Assembly (NCBI RefSeq): GCF_030409315.1
Contig: NZ_JAUFPS010000038.1
Coordinates: forward strand, 100,009-164,008
Direction of reading: 5' to 3'
From: Mucilaginibacter flavus
Lineage (GTDB): Bacteria; Bacteroidota; Bacteroidia; Sphingobacteriales; Sphingobacteriaceae
Length of the DNA: 64,000 nt
Positions 8,208 through 16,313 of the stretch are shown here, piece after piece. Position 1 is the stretch's first letter. Each line of letters begins with the position of its first letter. The notes under the pieces are model-generated. The model searched no databases. It saw only the letters and a program-made list of their open reading frames with translations, and was not told the DNA's origin. Both the position numbers and the translations under genes were made by a program.

Positions 8208-9788
8208 ATGAATATGAAAAAGATATTTAGAATTTATTTACTGCCGGTATTTATGATATTGACGGTAACCAGCTGTAAAAAGAGTTTCCAGGAGCTATCA
8301 GTTAACCCAAACGTACCGAATGCGGTGCCGGCTTCGCTCCTTTTTAATGGCGTATTGAACACCATGGCTGATTTCCCTGATGGTTCAAACGAAATTTATG
8401 CCCAATACTATATTTATAACTACGATTATTACGGCAACAACCGCTATGATTTTGGCAGCGGCGATAATTATTACACCACATTAAAAAACGTAGTAGCTAT
8501 GGAAGGTCAGGCTACTAAAGCCGGCGCGCCTGCTGTTAATCCATACAGTGCTTTGGGCAAATTTTTCAGAGCTTATTTTTTCAGTAAAATGAGTATGGAA
8601 GTAGGTGATATTCCTATGACCCAGGCTTTACAAGGTTTAGCCAACCTTACCCCTGCTTATGACACCCAAAAAACGGTAATGACGCAGTCGCTGGCTTGGT
8701 TAGAAAGTGCCAATGCCGATTTAACTGCTTTAATAGCTAAAGGCGATAACACCCTTGCCGGTGATATTTACCTGAGCAACAGCTTAACGGCTTGGCAAAA
8801 AGTGGTAAACACATTCAGAATCAGATTATTAATTCAGCTAAGCAAAAAGAATGGCGATATTGATGTTGCAGGTCAGTTTGCAACTGTTGTTGGTAACCCC
8901 ACCAAATACCCGGTTATGACCAGCGCATCTGATAACCTGCAATATACCTTCCTTAGCCCAACCAACTACTACCCACAAACACCTGATAACTTTGGCCAAA
9001 ATGGTTCAAGGCAAAACACCTCGGCTACTTATATCGGTTTATTAACCGGTTTGAAAGACCCACGCGTTTTTGTAACTGCCGAACCGGCCCGCTACAATGT
9101 TGATAACCTTAAAGAAAGCCCTACCGCTTTTTCATCATTCATTGGTGCAGATCCTGGTTTGGATTTGGGTGTGATGTATAACAACGCGGGTTTGCAGAAA
9201 TATTCGTTCCTGAATAGGAAACGTTATTACTCAACGTACACCGGCGAGCCAGCCATCCAAATTGGCTATGCTGAGCTGATGTTTAACATTGCCGAAGGTA
9301 TTAACCGCGGCTGGGCAACAGGCAACGCCGAATCTTACTACATTAAAGGTATCCAAACTTCATTGGCATATTACAGTATCCCTACGGGTACAGGTACTTT
9401 CACCGCGTACTTTTACCGTCCGGGTTCAACCAGCACAGCTAATTTGGCTAACTACGATACTTATACTATCAACGTTAACTGGGATACTTATTACGCGCAA
9501 GCCGGTGTTAAATACACCGCTGATGCTGCCGGTCTTAACAAAATCTTAACCCAAAAGTACCTTGCTTTATTCCGTCACTCTGGCTTAGAGTCATACTTTA
9601 CCTATCGCCGTACAGGTGTACCAACCTTTACAACTGGCCCGGGTACAGGTAATAGCGGCCGTATAGCTTTACGTTTCAAATATCCGGGATCAGAGCTTAC
9701 ATCAAACGCTGCTAACTACAATAAAGCATTAGCCAGCCAATATGGTGGCAATGATGATATTAATGGTGTAATGTACATCCTTAAATAA
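8208..9788 (+). CDS. SusD/RagB-family substrate-binding lipoprotein (SusD-like_2 type)
   Basis: This 526-aa lipoprotein has the signal FMILTVTSC with the lipobox cysteine at about residue 23, followed by KKSFQELSVNPNVPNAVPASLLF, typical of the PF12771 SusD-like subgroup. The alpha-helical TPR-like regions and the C-terminal ALRFKYPGSELTSNAANY segment also fit this group. Two ATGs (8208 and 8214) are possible starts; both give the same lipoprotein. It lies 8 bp after the SusC gene and should form the lid of that transporter on the cell surface. A good terminator hairpin follows at 9813-9842, ending the susCD transcript. Confidence 0.92.
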   Translation: MNMKKIFRIYLLPVFMILTVTSCKKSFQELSVNPNVPNAVPASLLFNGVLNTMADFPDGSNEIYAQYYIYNYDYYGNNRYDFGSGDNYYTTLKNVVAMEGQATKAGAPAVNPYSALGKFFRAYFFSKMSMEVGDIPMTQALQGLANLTPAYDTQKTVMTQSLAWLESANADLTALIAKGDNTLAGDIYLSNSLTAWQKVVNTFRIRLLIQLSKKNGDIDVAGQFATVVGNPTKYPVMTSASDNLQYTFLSPTNYYPQTPDNFGQNGSRQNTSATYIGLLTGLKDPRVFVTAEPARYNVDNLKESPTAFSSFIGADPGLDLGVMYNNAGLQKYSFLNRKRYYSTYTGEPAIQIGYAELMFNIAEGINRGWATGNAESYYIKGIQTSLAYYSIPTGTGTFTAYFYRPGSTSTANLANYDTYTINVNWDTYYAQAGVKYTADAAGLNKILTQKYLALFRHSGLESYFTYRRTGVPTFTTGPGTGNSGRIALRFKYPGSELTSNAANYNKALASQYGGNDDINGVMYILK

Positions 9789-9812
9789 TCAACACAACAA
9801 ATACTAATAAAG

Positions 9813-9842
9813 CAAAGGCCCCAGGTAACAATGGGGCCTTTG
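9813..9842 (+). terminator. Intrinsic terminator after susCD
   Basis: An 11-bp stem (CAAAGGCCCCA and its complement TGGGGCCTTTG) with an 8-nt loop is followed by TTTTAAAA. It sits 25 bp after the SusD stop codon and 18 bp before the next gene. Confidence 0.85.
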
Positions 9843-9860
9843 TTTTAAAACAAAAACCCT

Positions 9861-10958
9861 ATGAAAAAGATCATTTTATTACTGGCACTTGCGCTGGCAT
9901 TTACAGGGTCATTTGCCCAGCAGCATAAAACCCAAAACGTTGTTATCGTAACTATCGATGGCTTGCGCTGGCAGGAAGTTTATCGCGGTGCCGATTCGGC
10001 GATCATCAACTCTAATGATACCCGCGATAAAGAGGATGTGCGTAAAAAGTACTGGAAAGCAACAGCTCAGGATCGTCGTAAAACGCTGATGCCTTTCTTT
10101 TGGTCGGTATTAGAGCAACAAGGTCAGCTTTATGGCAACCGTGATCTGGGCAGCAAGGATGAGGTGGCCAATCCTTATCACTTCTCGTACCCTGGCTATA
10201 ACGAGATCTTTACCGGTTTCCCGGATAAACGGATGAATACCAATGATCCTATCACCAACCCTAATATGAACCTGCTGGAGTTTTTAAACAAACAAAAAGG
10301 GTTTGAAAACAAGGTAGCCACATTTGCTTCATGGGAAAGGTTTACGCAAATTCTGAACGCCCCTCGCTCGGGCATGCTTATCAACGCGGGCTTTATGCCT
10401 TTGGCGATACCGGGTATGAATGATAGGCTGAAGCATTTAAACGAACTGCAATTTGAAGCACCTCGTTATATCAGCGATTCAACAAGAATTGATTTTATCA
10501 CCTTTGAGCTGGCTAAAAACTACATGATGCAGTATAAGCCCCGCGCTTTATATCTTTCATTTGATGAACCGGATGATTTGGCGCACGCAGGTAATTACCA
10601 GTTTTATCTGGATAGGATACAACAGGAAGATGGTTTTATCAAACAGATCTGGGATTATATCCAAACCGATCCGATGTATAAAAATAAAACCACGTTAATC
10701 ATTACCTGCGATCACGGTCGTGGCGATGTACCTTTAAAAAACTGGCATGATCACGGTTCAGAAACGCCAAATTCAGAACAAACCTGGTTTGCTGTTTTAG
10801 GGCCCGATAGCCCTGCAACCGGCGAAATGAAATCGACCGTAACTACCTACCACAAACAGCTCGCCCAAACCATAGCTAACTTGCTTGGCTTTGATTTTAA
10901 AGCTGCAGCCGGCCATGAGGTTGGCGATGCTATTGGCAGCGTTACCCAGGGTAAATAA
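9861..10958 (+). CDS. Alkaline-phosphatase-superfamily phosphatase/phosphodiesterase, exported
   Basis: This 365-aa protein has a signal peptide (residues 1-19, ending GSFAQ). The superfamily metal and nucleophile motifs are in order: VTIDGLRWQEV with metal ligand D33, SYPGYNEIFTG around residues 108-118 (nucleophile loop), FDEPDDLAH at about 234-242, and TCDHGRGD with WHDHGSE at about 282-301. These match the type I phosphodiesterase / sulfatase-like fold. Family knowledge: members hydrolyse phosphomonoesters, diesters or phosphonates in the periplasm. Together with the other phosphoesterases here it probably releases phosphate from imported organophosphorus compounds. A specific role as phosphonoacetate hydrolase cannot be excluded but is not shown. 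Confidence 0.85.
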   Translation: MKKIILLLALALAFTGSFAQQHKTQNVVIVTIDGLRWQEVYRGADSAIINSNDTRDKEDVRKKYWKATAQDRRKTLMPFFWSVLEQQGQLYGNRDLGSKDEVANPYHFSYPGYNEIFTGFPDKRMNTNDPITNPNMNLLEFLNKQKGFENKVATFASWERFTQILNAPRSGMLINAGFMPLAIPGMNDRLKHLNELQFEAPRYISDSTRIDFITFELAKNYMMQYKPRALYLSFDEPDDLAHAGNYQFYLDRIQQEDGFIKQIWDYIQTDPMYKNKTTLIITCDHGRGDVPLKNWHDHGSETPNSEQTWFAVLGPDSPATGEMKSTVTTYHKQLAQTIANLLGFDFKAAAGHEVGDAIGSVTQGK

Positions 10959-10985
10959 CTATATTGTTCTATTAAATGGTAAAAT

Positions 10986-13730
10986 ATGAAAGCTAAATTA
11001 ATTTTATCAGCTTTAGTGTTATTGGGCACAGGTGGTTTTACATATGCTCAACAACAGGTAAACGTTTTACAGGTACCTGGAGTTAACCAGTTTGCTAAAA
11101 TTGACACCGCAGGCACCTCGGTTTTGCCAAGCGGCAGGTATATAACGCCGGCAGGTAAAACCATCCGTATCACACATGATCCTTTTGGCTTATCCATTTC
11201 GCCCGATGGTAAAAAGGCGGTAACGCTGCATAACGGCGTTTTTACCTTAATTGATATTGCCACCATGAACGCTACCCGGGTACCGGGGTATGGCAAAAAA
11301 ACACTTTCGCCGCTTCCTAACGGGTCATTTTTAGGGGTTGCATTTTCGCCCGACTCAAAAACGCTTTATTTAAGCGGTGGCGATAACGGCGCGGTAATTG
11401 TTTTTGATACGGATAAGTTTATAAAAACAGATTCATTATCACTCAACGGGACCATTGGTGGTAAGGATTATGATGACAGCTTTACATCAGACCTGGTACT
11501 TAACGCCGATAAAAATGAACTTTTGGTGCTTGACCGGGGCAACTTCCGTATGGTGAGGGTAAACCTGGGCACCAAAAAACTAACCGCATCAATTGACGTT
11601 GGCCGCCAACCATTTGGACTGGCCTTGAGTCCTGATAAAAAAACAGCCTTCGTAGCCAATGTGGGCATGTACTCCTACCCGCTTATTGCGGGTGCTACCC
11701 CAAAAAATGCCGACTCGATCATGATCTCGCAGCATCCTTATGGAGATAACACCAGGGAATCGCGTGAAGGCACCGTAGTCGAAGGACGTAAAATACCCGG
11801 GGTGGGCAGTCCTTCATCGCCCGAGGCAATGAGCGTTTTTACTATCGATCTGGCTACCAATACCGTGATCAATAAATTTAAAACCGGCCACCAGGTTGGG
11901 CAAATGCTGGAAGATGCCGAAGTAACCGGCGGCGCAAGCCCAAACTCTATAGCCGTTGGCAACCAGTATGCCTATGTTACTAATGCTACTAATGATAACA
12001 TCACCATTATTGATTATAAAAATCATAAGCTCCTGGGCGATATCCCCATTAAAGTTGATAGTCGCATTGATAAATATCGTGGCTTGCTACCCTTCGGGAT
12101 TTGCTTAAGTAAAGATGAAAAAACATTATACGTTGCTCTCTTAGGCTTCAACGCTGTAGCGGTAATTGATGTGCCAACTAAAACAACTAAAGGCTTAATC
12201 CCAACCGGTTGGGGAACATCGCGTGTAAAACTATCGGCAGATGAAAGTGAATTATACATTACTTCCTGCCGTGGTTATGGTGCGGGGCCAAATGGAGGTT
12301 TCGGTTTTATTGCCCCGCCGCAAGGCACTTACATCGGCGATATCCAGCTGGGAACTTTTCAAAAAGTATCCATGCCCTCTGATGCTCAACTGGCCTTATA
12401 CACCAGGCAGGTATTGGCAAATACATTTGTAAGTACAAGTGTGCCGGCAGCTACCAACAATCCTTTACCTGTTTTACCGGGTACTTCACCCACCCCAATA
12501 AAATACATCGTTTACATTACCAAAGAAAACCGTACTTATGATGAGGTTTTGGGTCAGCTTAAAAATGCCAATGGTGATAGCACCCTGGCCCGTTTTGGTG
12601 TTCATTGCGAATACACTTTGCCCGATGCTTTGCGCGTGCAGTTCCCCAACCTTAATGTATCGCCAAATCATATAAAAGTTGCCAATCAATTCGCCTTTGC
12701 CGATAATTATTATTGTGATAGCGATGCCTCTATCCATGGCCATCACTGGATGATGGGCGTTATACCTAACGAATGGGTTGAAGCCAATTCAAACGTAAGC
12801 AAAACGGCTAAACTGTTTTCTAAAGCGCCGGGGCGGCGTTTCCCTGGCTCAACCGGCAGTATGGACCCTGAAGATTATGCAGAAACCGGCGGCTTATGGG
12901 AGGCATTGGAACGCAAACATGTAGATTTTTACAACTTTGGCGAAGCTAACGAAACCGCCCACGTGCGCGAAGATTGGGAGGATACGGCAACCGGCGCGGC
13001 TCATATTGTGATGGTGCCCATGCAAAAAGCCTTGTTTACCCGTACCAGCCATAACTACGCCGGGTTTAACACCAACATTCCCGATCAGTTTAGGGTAGAG
13101 CAGTTTAAAATCGAGTTTACCAAAATGTGGATCAGGGGCAAAAAGAAAATGCCTTCACTGATAACTATGCAGGTGCCCAATGATCACGGGGCTGATATAA
13201 GACCTAAGGATGGTTACCCGTACAGGCAATCGTACATGGCCGATAATGATTTGGCCGTAGGCCGTATGCTCGATTTTTTATCGCATACCAAATACTGGAA
13301 AAACATGCTGGTAATTATAACCGAAGATGACCCGCAAGGTGGTGTAGATCACCTGGATGCTCATCGGTCTATCCTGATGCTGGCCGGGCCTTATGTTAAA
13401 AAAAGATATGTGAGCCATACACACGCCAATTTTGGTTCGATATTAAAAACCATTTACAATATTTTGGATGTGCCTTATGTAAACCAGTATGACGTTACCG
13501 GATCTTTACTACAGGACTTTTTTACCAGCAAGCCCGACTTTACTCCCTATACCTTTATCAACAGCGATACCCGCATTTTTGATACAAAAAAAGCCATGGC
13601 CCGTTACAGTAAAAACACCAACTGGCGAAAGATAAAAAAGAGTATAGAAATGGATGATGAAGACCGCGAACGCGAAGATCATTACAAACAACAAAAAGGA
13701 AAAAAGACATCCGGTACTATAGTAAACTAA
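10986..13730 (+). CDS. Bifunctional YncE-type beta-propeller / phosphoesterase (PF04185) protein, exported
   Basis: This 914-aa protein has a signal peptide (to about residue 21). About 400 residues of seven-bladed propeller repeats follow, with recurring motifs such as LSPDKKTAFVANVG and LSKDEKTLYVALLG. The C-terminal phosphoesterase domain starts near residue 505 with VYITKENRTYDEVLGQ, which is the same motif as ENRSFDH in the phospholipase C-like gene at the left edge. Later metal-ligand segments include SIHGHHWMMG, TMQVPNDHG and EDDPQGGVDH. The polar, charged C-terminus (DDEDREREDHYKQQKGKK) looks unstructured. It lies 27 bp after the preceding phosphatase and is likely co-transcribed. The substrate is unknown; the propeller may bind the polymeric or lipid substrate. 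Confidence 0.88.
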   Translation: MKAKLILSALVLLGTGGFTYAQQQVNVLQVPGVNQFAKIDTAGTSVLPSGRYITPAGKTIRITHDPFGLSISPDGKKAVTLHNGVFTLIDIATMNATRVPGYGKKTLSPLPNGSFLGVAFSPDSKTLYLSGGDNGAVIVFDTDKFIKTDSLSLNGTIGGKDYDDSFTSDLVLNADKNELLVLDRGNFRMVRVNLGTKKLTASIDVGRQPFGLALSPDKKTAFVANVGMYSYPLIAGATPKNADSIMISQHPYGDNTRESREGTVVEGRKIPGVGSPSSPEAMSVFTIDLATNTVINKFKTGHQVGQMLEDAEVTGGASPNSIAVGNQYAYVTNATNDNITIIDYKNHKLLGDIPIKVDSRIDKYRGLLPFGICLSKDEKTLYVALLGFNAVAVIDVPTKTTKGLIPTGWGTSRVKLSADESELYITSCRGYGAGPNGGFGFIAPPQGTYIGDIQLGTFQKVSMPSDAQLALYTRQVLANTFVSTSVPAATNNPLPVLPGTSPTPIKYIVYITKENRTYDEVLGQLKNANGDSTLARFGVHCEYTLPDALRVQFPNLNVSPNHIKVANQFAFADNYYCDSDASIHGHHWMMGVIPNEWVEANSNVSKTAKLFSKAPGRRFPGSTGSMDPEDYAETGGLWEALERKHVDFYNFGEANETAHVREDWEDTATGAAHIVMVPMQKALFTRTSHNYAGFNTNIPDQFRVEQFKIEFTKMWIRGKKKMPSLITMQVPNDHGADIRPKDGYPYRQSYMADNDLAVGRMLDFLSHTKYWKNMLVIITEDDPQGGVDHLDAHRSILMLAGPYVKKRYVSHTHANFGSILKTIYNILDVPYVNQYDVTGSLLQDFFTSKPDFTPYTFINSDTRIFDTKKAMARYSKNTNWRKIKKSIEMDDEDREREDHYKQQKGKKTSGTIVN

Positions 13731-13791
13731 ATTCACAAATAAAACCGGGCATGTCCCAGGTTTAAATTTCCCTCAAAATTAATTACAACAA

Positions 13792-14610
13792 ATGCGCTTA
13801 ATTTTAATACCCGCTTTATTAATGCTGCTACTGCCTAAAGATAACTGGCAGCCCAATCCTCCACCTGCGTTAAAGCATAAATTTATAATATCCGCCCATC
13901 GCGGCGATCATGTAATTTACCCCGAAAATACGTTGGCCGCCTATCAGGAAGCCATAAAAAATGAGGCCGATTATGTGGAGATTGATTTGCGGACCACCAA
14001 AGACGGTCAGTTGGTAAGCATGCACGATGGCAGCGTAACCCGCACAACCGATGGTAAAGGCTACATTAAAGATTTCACCTTGGATGAATTACAGATGCTC
14101 AATATCAAAAATCGGGATACCACAAGGAAAGAAAGATTAAAGATCCCAACTTTTGATCAAATCCTATCGCTTTGCAAAGATCGCATTTACATTTACCTTG
14201 ATTTTAAAGCTGCCGATCCGGATCAGGCTTATGATGTGATTAAAAAACACGGCATGGAAAAACAGGTATTGGTTTACATTAACAGCGCCGCGCAATTTAC
14301 AGGCTGGCGTAAAACCGCATCTAAAATGCCTTTAATGCTTAGCTTGCCCGACAGTGTTAAAAGTGTGGCCGGTATGGATAGTTTTATCAACAAATATCAC
14401 CCCGATATTTTAGATGGAGCCTACAACCAATACACCAATGATATGGTTGCCATGGCTGCAAAATACCATATCCCCGTTTGGCCGGATATTCAAAGCGCGG
14501 GCGAAGGCCCTGCAGACTGGAATAAAGCACTGGATAAAGGTTTGATGGGTTTACAAACCGATCACCCGGCGGCATTAGTAAAATTTTTAAAAGAAAAAGG
14601 CTTAAGATAA
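13792..14610 (+). CDS. Glycerophosphodiester phosphodiesterase (GDPD)
   Basis: This 272-aa protein has all GDPD active-site elements: H36-R37 (SAHRG), the PENT motif with E45, the metal ligands E63 and D65 (YVEIDLRTTKDG) and the second catalytic histidine H78 (MHDGSVTRTTDG). A short hydrophobic N-terminus (LILIPALLMLLL) suggests export. It hydrolyses glycerophosphodiesters to glycerol-3-phosphate and an alcohol. It ends the phosphoesterase series on the plus strand. The last 30 bases of the gene, including the stop codon, plus 5 bp beyond it are duplicated exactly 897 bp downstream (15478-15512), flanking a toxin-antitoxin-like cassette. This indicates insertion at this gene's 3' end without disrupting it. 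Confidence 0.93.
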   Translation: MRLILIPALLMLLLPKDNWQPNPPPALKHKFIISAHRGDHVIYPENTLAAYQEAIKNEADYVEIDLRTTKDGQLVSMHDGSVTRTTDGKGYIKDFTLDELQMLNIKNRDTTRKERLKIPTFDQILSLCKDRIYIYLDFKAADPDQAYDVIKKHGMEKQVLVYINSAAQFTGWRKTASKMPLMLSLPDSVKSVAGMDSFINKYHPDILDGAYNQYTNDMVAMAAKYHIPVWPDIQSAGEGPADWNKALDKGLMGLQTDHPAALVKFLKEKGLR

Positions 14611-14615
14611 CCATT
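14581..14615. repeat. 35-bp direct repeat, copy 1 (3' end of the GDPD gene)
   Basis: A 35-bp sequence beginning AAATTTTTAAAAG and ending GATAACCATT is identical to 15478-15512. This copy includes the last nine sense codons and the stop codon of the GDPD gene. Confidence 0.95.
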
Positions 14616-14638
14616 AGGTTCTATTCATTTTTTTACTG

Positions 14639-14671
14639 CGATGGCCTGTTATGAGATATAGCAGGCCATCG
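14639..14671 (+). terminator. Hairpin after the GDPD gene, inside the inserted cassette
   Basis: A perfect 10-bp stem (CGATGGCCTG and CAGGCCATCG) encloses a 13-nt loop 28 bp after the GDPD stop. The following GTATTTAC is only moderately T-rich. Confidence 0.55.
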
Positions 14672-14733
14672 TATTTACAGACTATGAAGCAAATAAACCT
14701 ACCTTACAGTTTTCGGTTATCGAGAAAAAGCTG

Positions 14734-14741
14734 TATTTTTG
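14734..14741 (+). promoter_or_regulatory. Bacteroidota -7 box candidate for the toxin-antitoxin pair
   Basis: TATTTTTG matches the Bacteroidota -7 consensus TAnnTTTG exactly and lies 18 bp before the start of the small gene. The -33 region is not clear. Confidence 0.4.
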
Positions 14742-14759
14742 ATAAATAGAATAATATTT

Positions 14760-14912
14760 ATGGCAGCTCCAATAAAAGTAACACCAGTATTGTCGGGGGA
14801 GTCATCCAAGCATTTCAATGAATCATTGAAAACCAATAATGGAAAAGTCCCCGCTTCCGAAAGAAATAGAATAATTTCTTTGGTTGAGAAAGTATTATCT
14901 AATAAAAAGTAA
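14760..14912 (+). CDS. Small antitoxin-like protein upstream of the GNAT gene
   Basis: ATG 14760 opens a 50-codon frame ending at TAA 14910-14912. The protein starts MAAPIKVTPVLSGESSKHF and ends with a basic helix-like segment (RNRIISLVEKVLSNKK). Short proteins of this kind with a PVLxGxxxxxF core often stand directly before GNAT toxins in Bacteroidota. Only 2 bp separate its stop from the first possible start of the GNAT gene. By analogy with TacA/TacT and AtaR/AtaT I infer that it is the cognate antitoxin and probably autoregulates the pair. There is no obvious ribbon-helix-helix domain, so this is position-based. Confidence 0.6.
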   Translation: MAAPIKVTPVLSGESSKHFNESLKTNNGKVPASERNRIISLVEKVLSNKK

Positions 14913-14914
14913 AA

Positions 14915-15466
14915 TTGCATCTTTCCGATTTTAAGTTCACGGCATTAACGGCTGACATCCCTTTGTCCCAATTCGAGTGTGGTGAAGATGAAATTAGCAA
15001 TTTTCTCATAGAAGATGCACTTTTTTATCAAACCGAGCGCATGGCAAATACCTACCTTTTCCTGAAAGATGATTTAACCATAGTAGCTTATTTCAGTATT
15101 TCTAACGATTGCCTGATTGATTGGGGAGAAGACTTTAAATTTACCAATACTGACTTTAACCGATTACACAGAAAGGCCTCAATTCCAAACTCCAAAAGAA
15201 TAAGGCAATATCCAGCTGTTAAAGTTGGCAGGCTTGGCGTTGCAAGCAAATACCAAGGATCAGGTTTAGCCTATGAATTGATGGACTTCATAAAGGGCTT
15301 TTCAACATTCAATCAAAACCCTGCCTGCAGACTATTGTTATTGGACGCATTGAACAAAGAGCGCCAACTAAAGTATTATAAAAATAATGGCTTTGAACAT
15401 TTTTTGCTTAATGACATAGAGGACAAAACCAGAATCATGTATTACGATCTGGAAAAAATATCTTAA
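14915..15466 (+). CDS. GNAT-family N-acetyltransferase, toxin-like (TacT/AtaT type)
   Basis: The frame opens with TTG at 14915 and encodes about 183 residues. The N-terminus has FECGEDEISNFLIEDALFYQ, matching the 'F-x-C-G-x-x-x-L' start of GNAT toxins. The acetyl-CoA motif A is VGRLGVASKYQGSGLAYEL (about 105-123), and the C-terminal half has LLLDALNKERQLKYYKNNGF. Family knowledge: such enzymes acetylate aminoacyl-tRNAs and stop translation unless bound by the antitoxin encoded just upstream. The gene is clearly more AT-rich than the GDPD gene beside it and lies within a direct-repeat-bounded insert. The true start may be the TTG or a nearby codon; no ATG exists near the N-terminus. Confidence 0.75.
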   Translation: MHLSDFKFTALTADIPLSQFECGEDEISNFLIEDALFYQTERMANTYLFLKDDLTIVAYFSISNDCLIDWGEDFKFTNTDFNRLHRKASIPNSKRIRQYPAVKVGRLGVASKYQGSGLAYELMDFIKGFSTFNQNPACRLLLLDALNKERQLKYYKNNGFEHFLLNDIEDKTRIMYYDLEKIS

Positions 15467-15477
15467 ATCACACATTT

Positions 15478-15512
15478 AAATTTTTAAAAGAAAAAGGCTT
15501 AAGATAACCATT
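15478..15512. repeat. 35-bp direct repeat, copy 2
   Basis: This is a perfect copy of 14581-14615, located 11 bp after the GNAT stop codon. It ends the inserted segment and restores the original downstream flank of the GDPD gene. Confidence 0.95.
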
Positions 15513-15562
15513 GAGCCTAACGAAGGGGGAAAGACTGTTTAGTTTTTCCTCTTGGCAGGGTT

Positions 15563-15594
15563 GCAGGGCCGTACCGATCAGAATACGGCCCTGC
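15563..15594. terminator. Hairpin between the GDPD/GNAT and HmuY genes
   Basis: A perfect 11-bp stem (GCAGGGCCGTA and TACGGCCCTGC) has a 10-nt loop and no clear U-run on either side. It is probably the ancestral GDPD terminator and may also serve the convergent HmuY-like gene. Confidence 0.6.
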
Positions 15595-15675
15595 TGCTAC
15601 CCAGCCTTCCCCCGCCCTCTTCCTGACAATTAACAAAGAGAGCTTTCGCTAAGCTTATCAACCAAAAAAAGAACG

Positions 15676-16284
15676 CTATTTAAAGCTCGTAGTACCATCG
15701 CCCTGGTAAGCAAAGCGGAAGGTGTAAAATCTTGATGCAGGCCTTTTGGTAAGGTCGGCAAAATCGGCAGTAGTTGTGTTTGGATTGCCTTTGTAATAGC
15801 TTATCATCTCAACTTTGGCGTAGTTGCCTGCCGCGGTTTTAATCACAAATATTTTACCGGGTACAGTAAGTATAGCGTGTGTTGGCGCGGTATCGGCAGT
15901 GTAGGTATACCAGCCGGTTATGGCATTAGCTCCGGTAGCATCGGCTTTGTAACCATCGGCAGGCGCTGTTAAAAGCGTTTCAAATGTGCTGCTCACCACC
16001 TGGGCTTGCGTAGTACCGGTACCAGATGTACCACTGTTTACAAATATGCTGGTGCTTTTAAATTTGAGATCCCATTTGTTGGTGGCAGTATCAGTACCGG
16101 TTACCTGCGCGCCGGTAGAAAGGCTGAAGTAAACATTCCCGGTAGATCCGTCCAAATCGGCTACGGTTTTGGTAGTGAGTTTGCTCGCCGCAGGGGTTAC
16201 ATCGTTATTGCTTTTACTGCACGATGAAGCCAGTAAAATTACGGCAGTACTAAAGGCTAAAGACAGGGTTGTGATTGTTTTCAT
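15676..16284 (-). CDS. HmuY-like (heme-binding) lipoprotein
   Basis: This 202-aa protein has a lipoprotein signal (AVILLASSCSK, lipobox Cys about residue 22). A beta-rich domain follows, with STGAQVTGTDTATNKWDLKF, a central region (AQVVSSTFETLLTAPADGY), and a C-terminal motif series KIFVIKTAAGNYAKVEMISY and ASRFYTFRFAYQ. This order matches the HmuY family, in which the surface lipoprotein binds heme and hands it to the TonB receptor HmuR. It starts 29 bp after the end of a TonB-dependent receptor gene, as expected for an HmuR-HmuY unit. Actual heme ligands cannot be assigned from the sequence alone. Confidence 0.75.
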   Translation of the reverse strand: MKTITTLSLAFSTAVILLASSCSKSNNDVTPAASKLTTKTVADLDGSTGNVYFSLSTGAQVTGTDTATNKWDLKFKSTSIFVNSGTSGTGTTQAQVVSSTFETLLTAPADGYKADATGANAITGWYTYTADTAPTHAILTVPGKIFVIKTAAGNYAKVEMISYYKGNPNTTTADFADLTKRPASRFYTFRFAYQGDGTTSFK

Positions 16285-16313
16285 TTGTGTTTTTATATGT
16301 GTTTAAATTTTAA

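Larger units (their letters stand above)
14616..15512. mobile_element. Putative inserted toxin-antitoxin cassette bounded by 35-bp direct repeats
   Basis: The 897-bp segment between the ends of the two direct repeats holds only a hairpin, a promoter-like sequence, a 50-aa antitoxin-like gene and a GNAT gene. Deleting one repeat unit would restore an uninterrupted GDPD 3' flank followed by the hairpin at 15563-15594. No integrase or transposase lies inside, so the segment was probably mobilised in trans or arose by recombination. This is inference from the repeat structure. Confidence 0.6.

Noticed and set aside
9861..10958. Specific call as phosphonoacetate hydrolase (PhnA)
   Set aside because: The fold family fits, but the motifs match the broader phosphatase/phosphodiesterase group and no PhnA-specific feature is visible.
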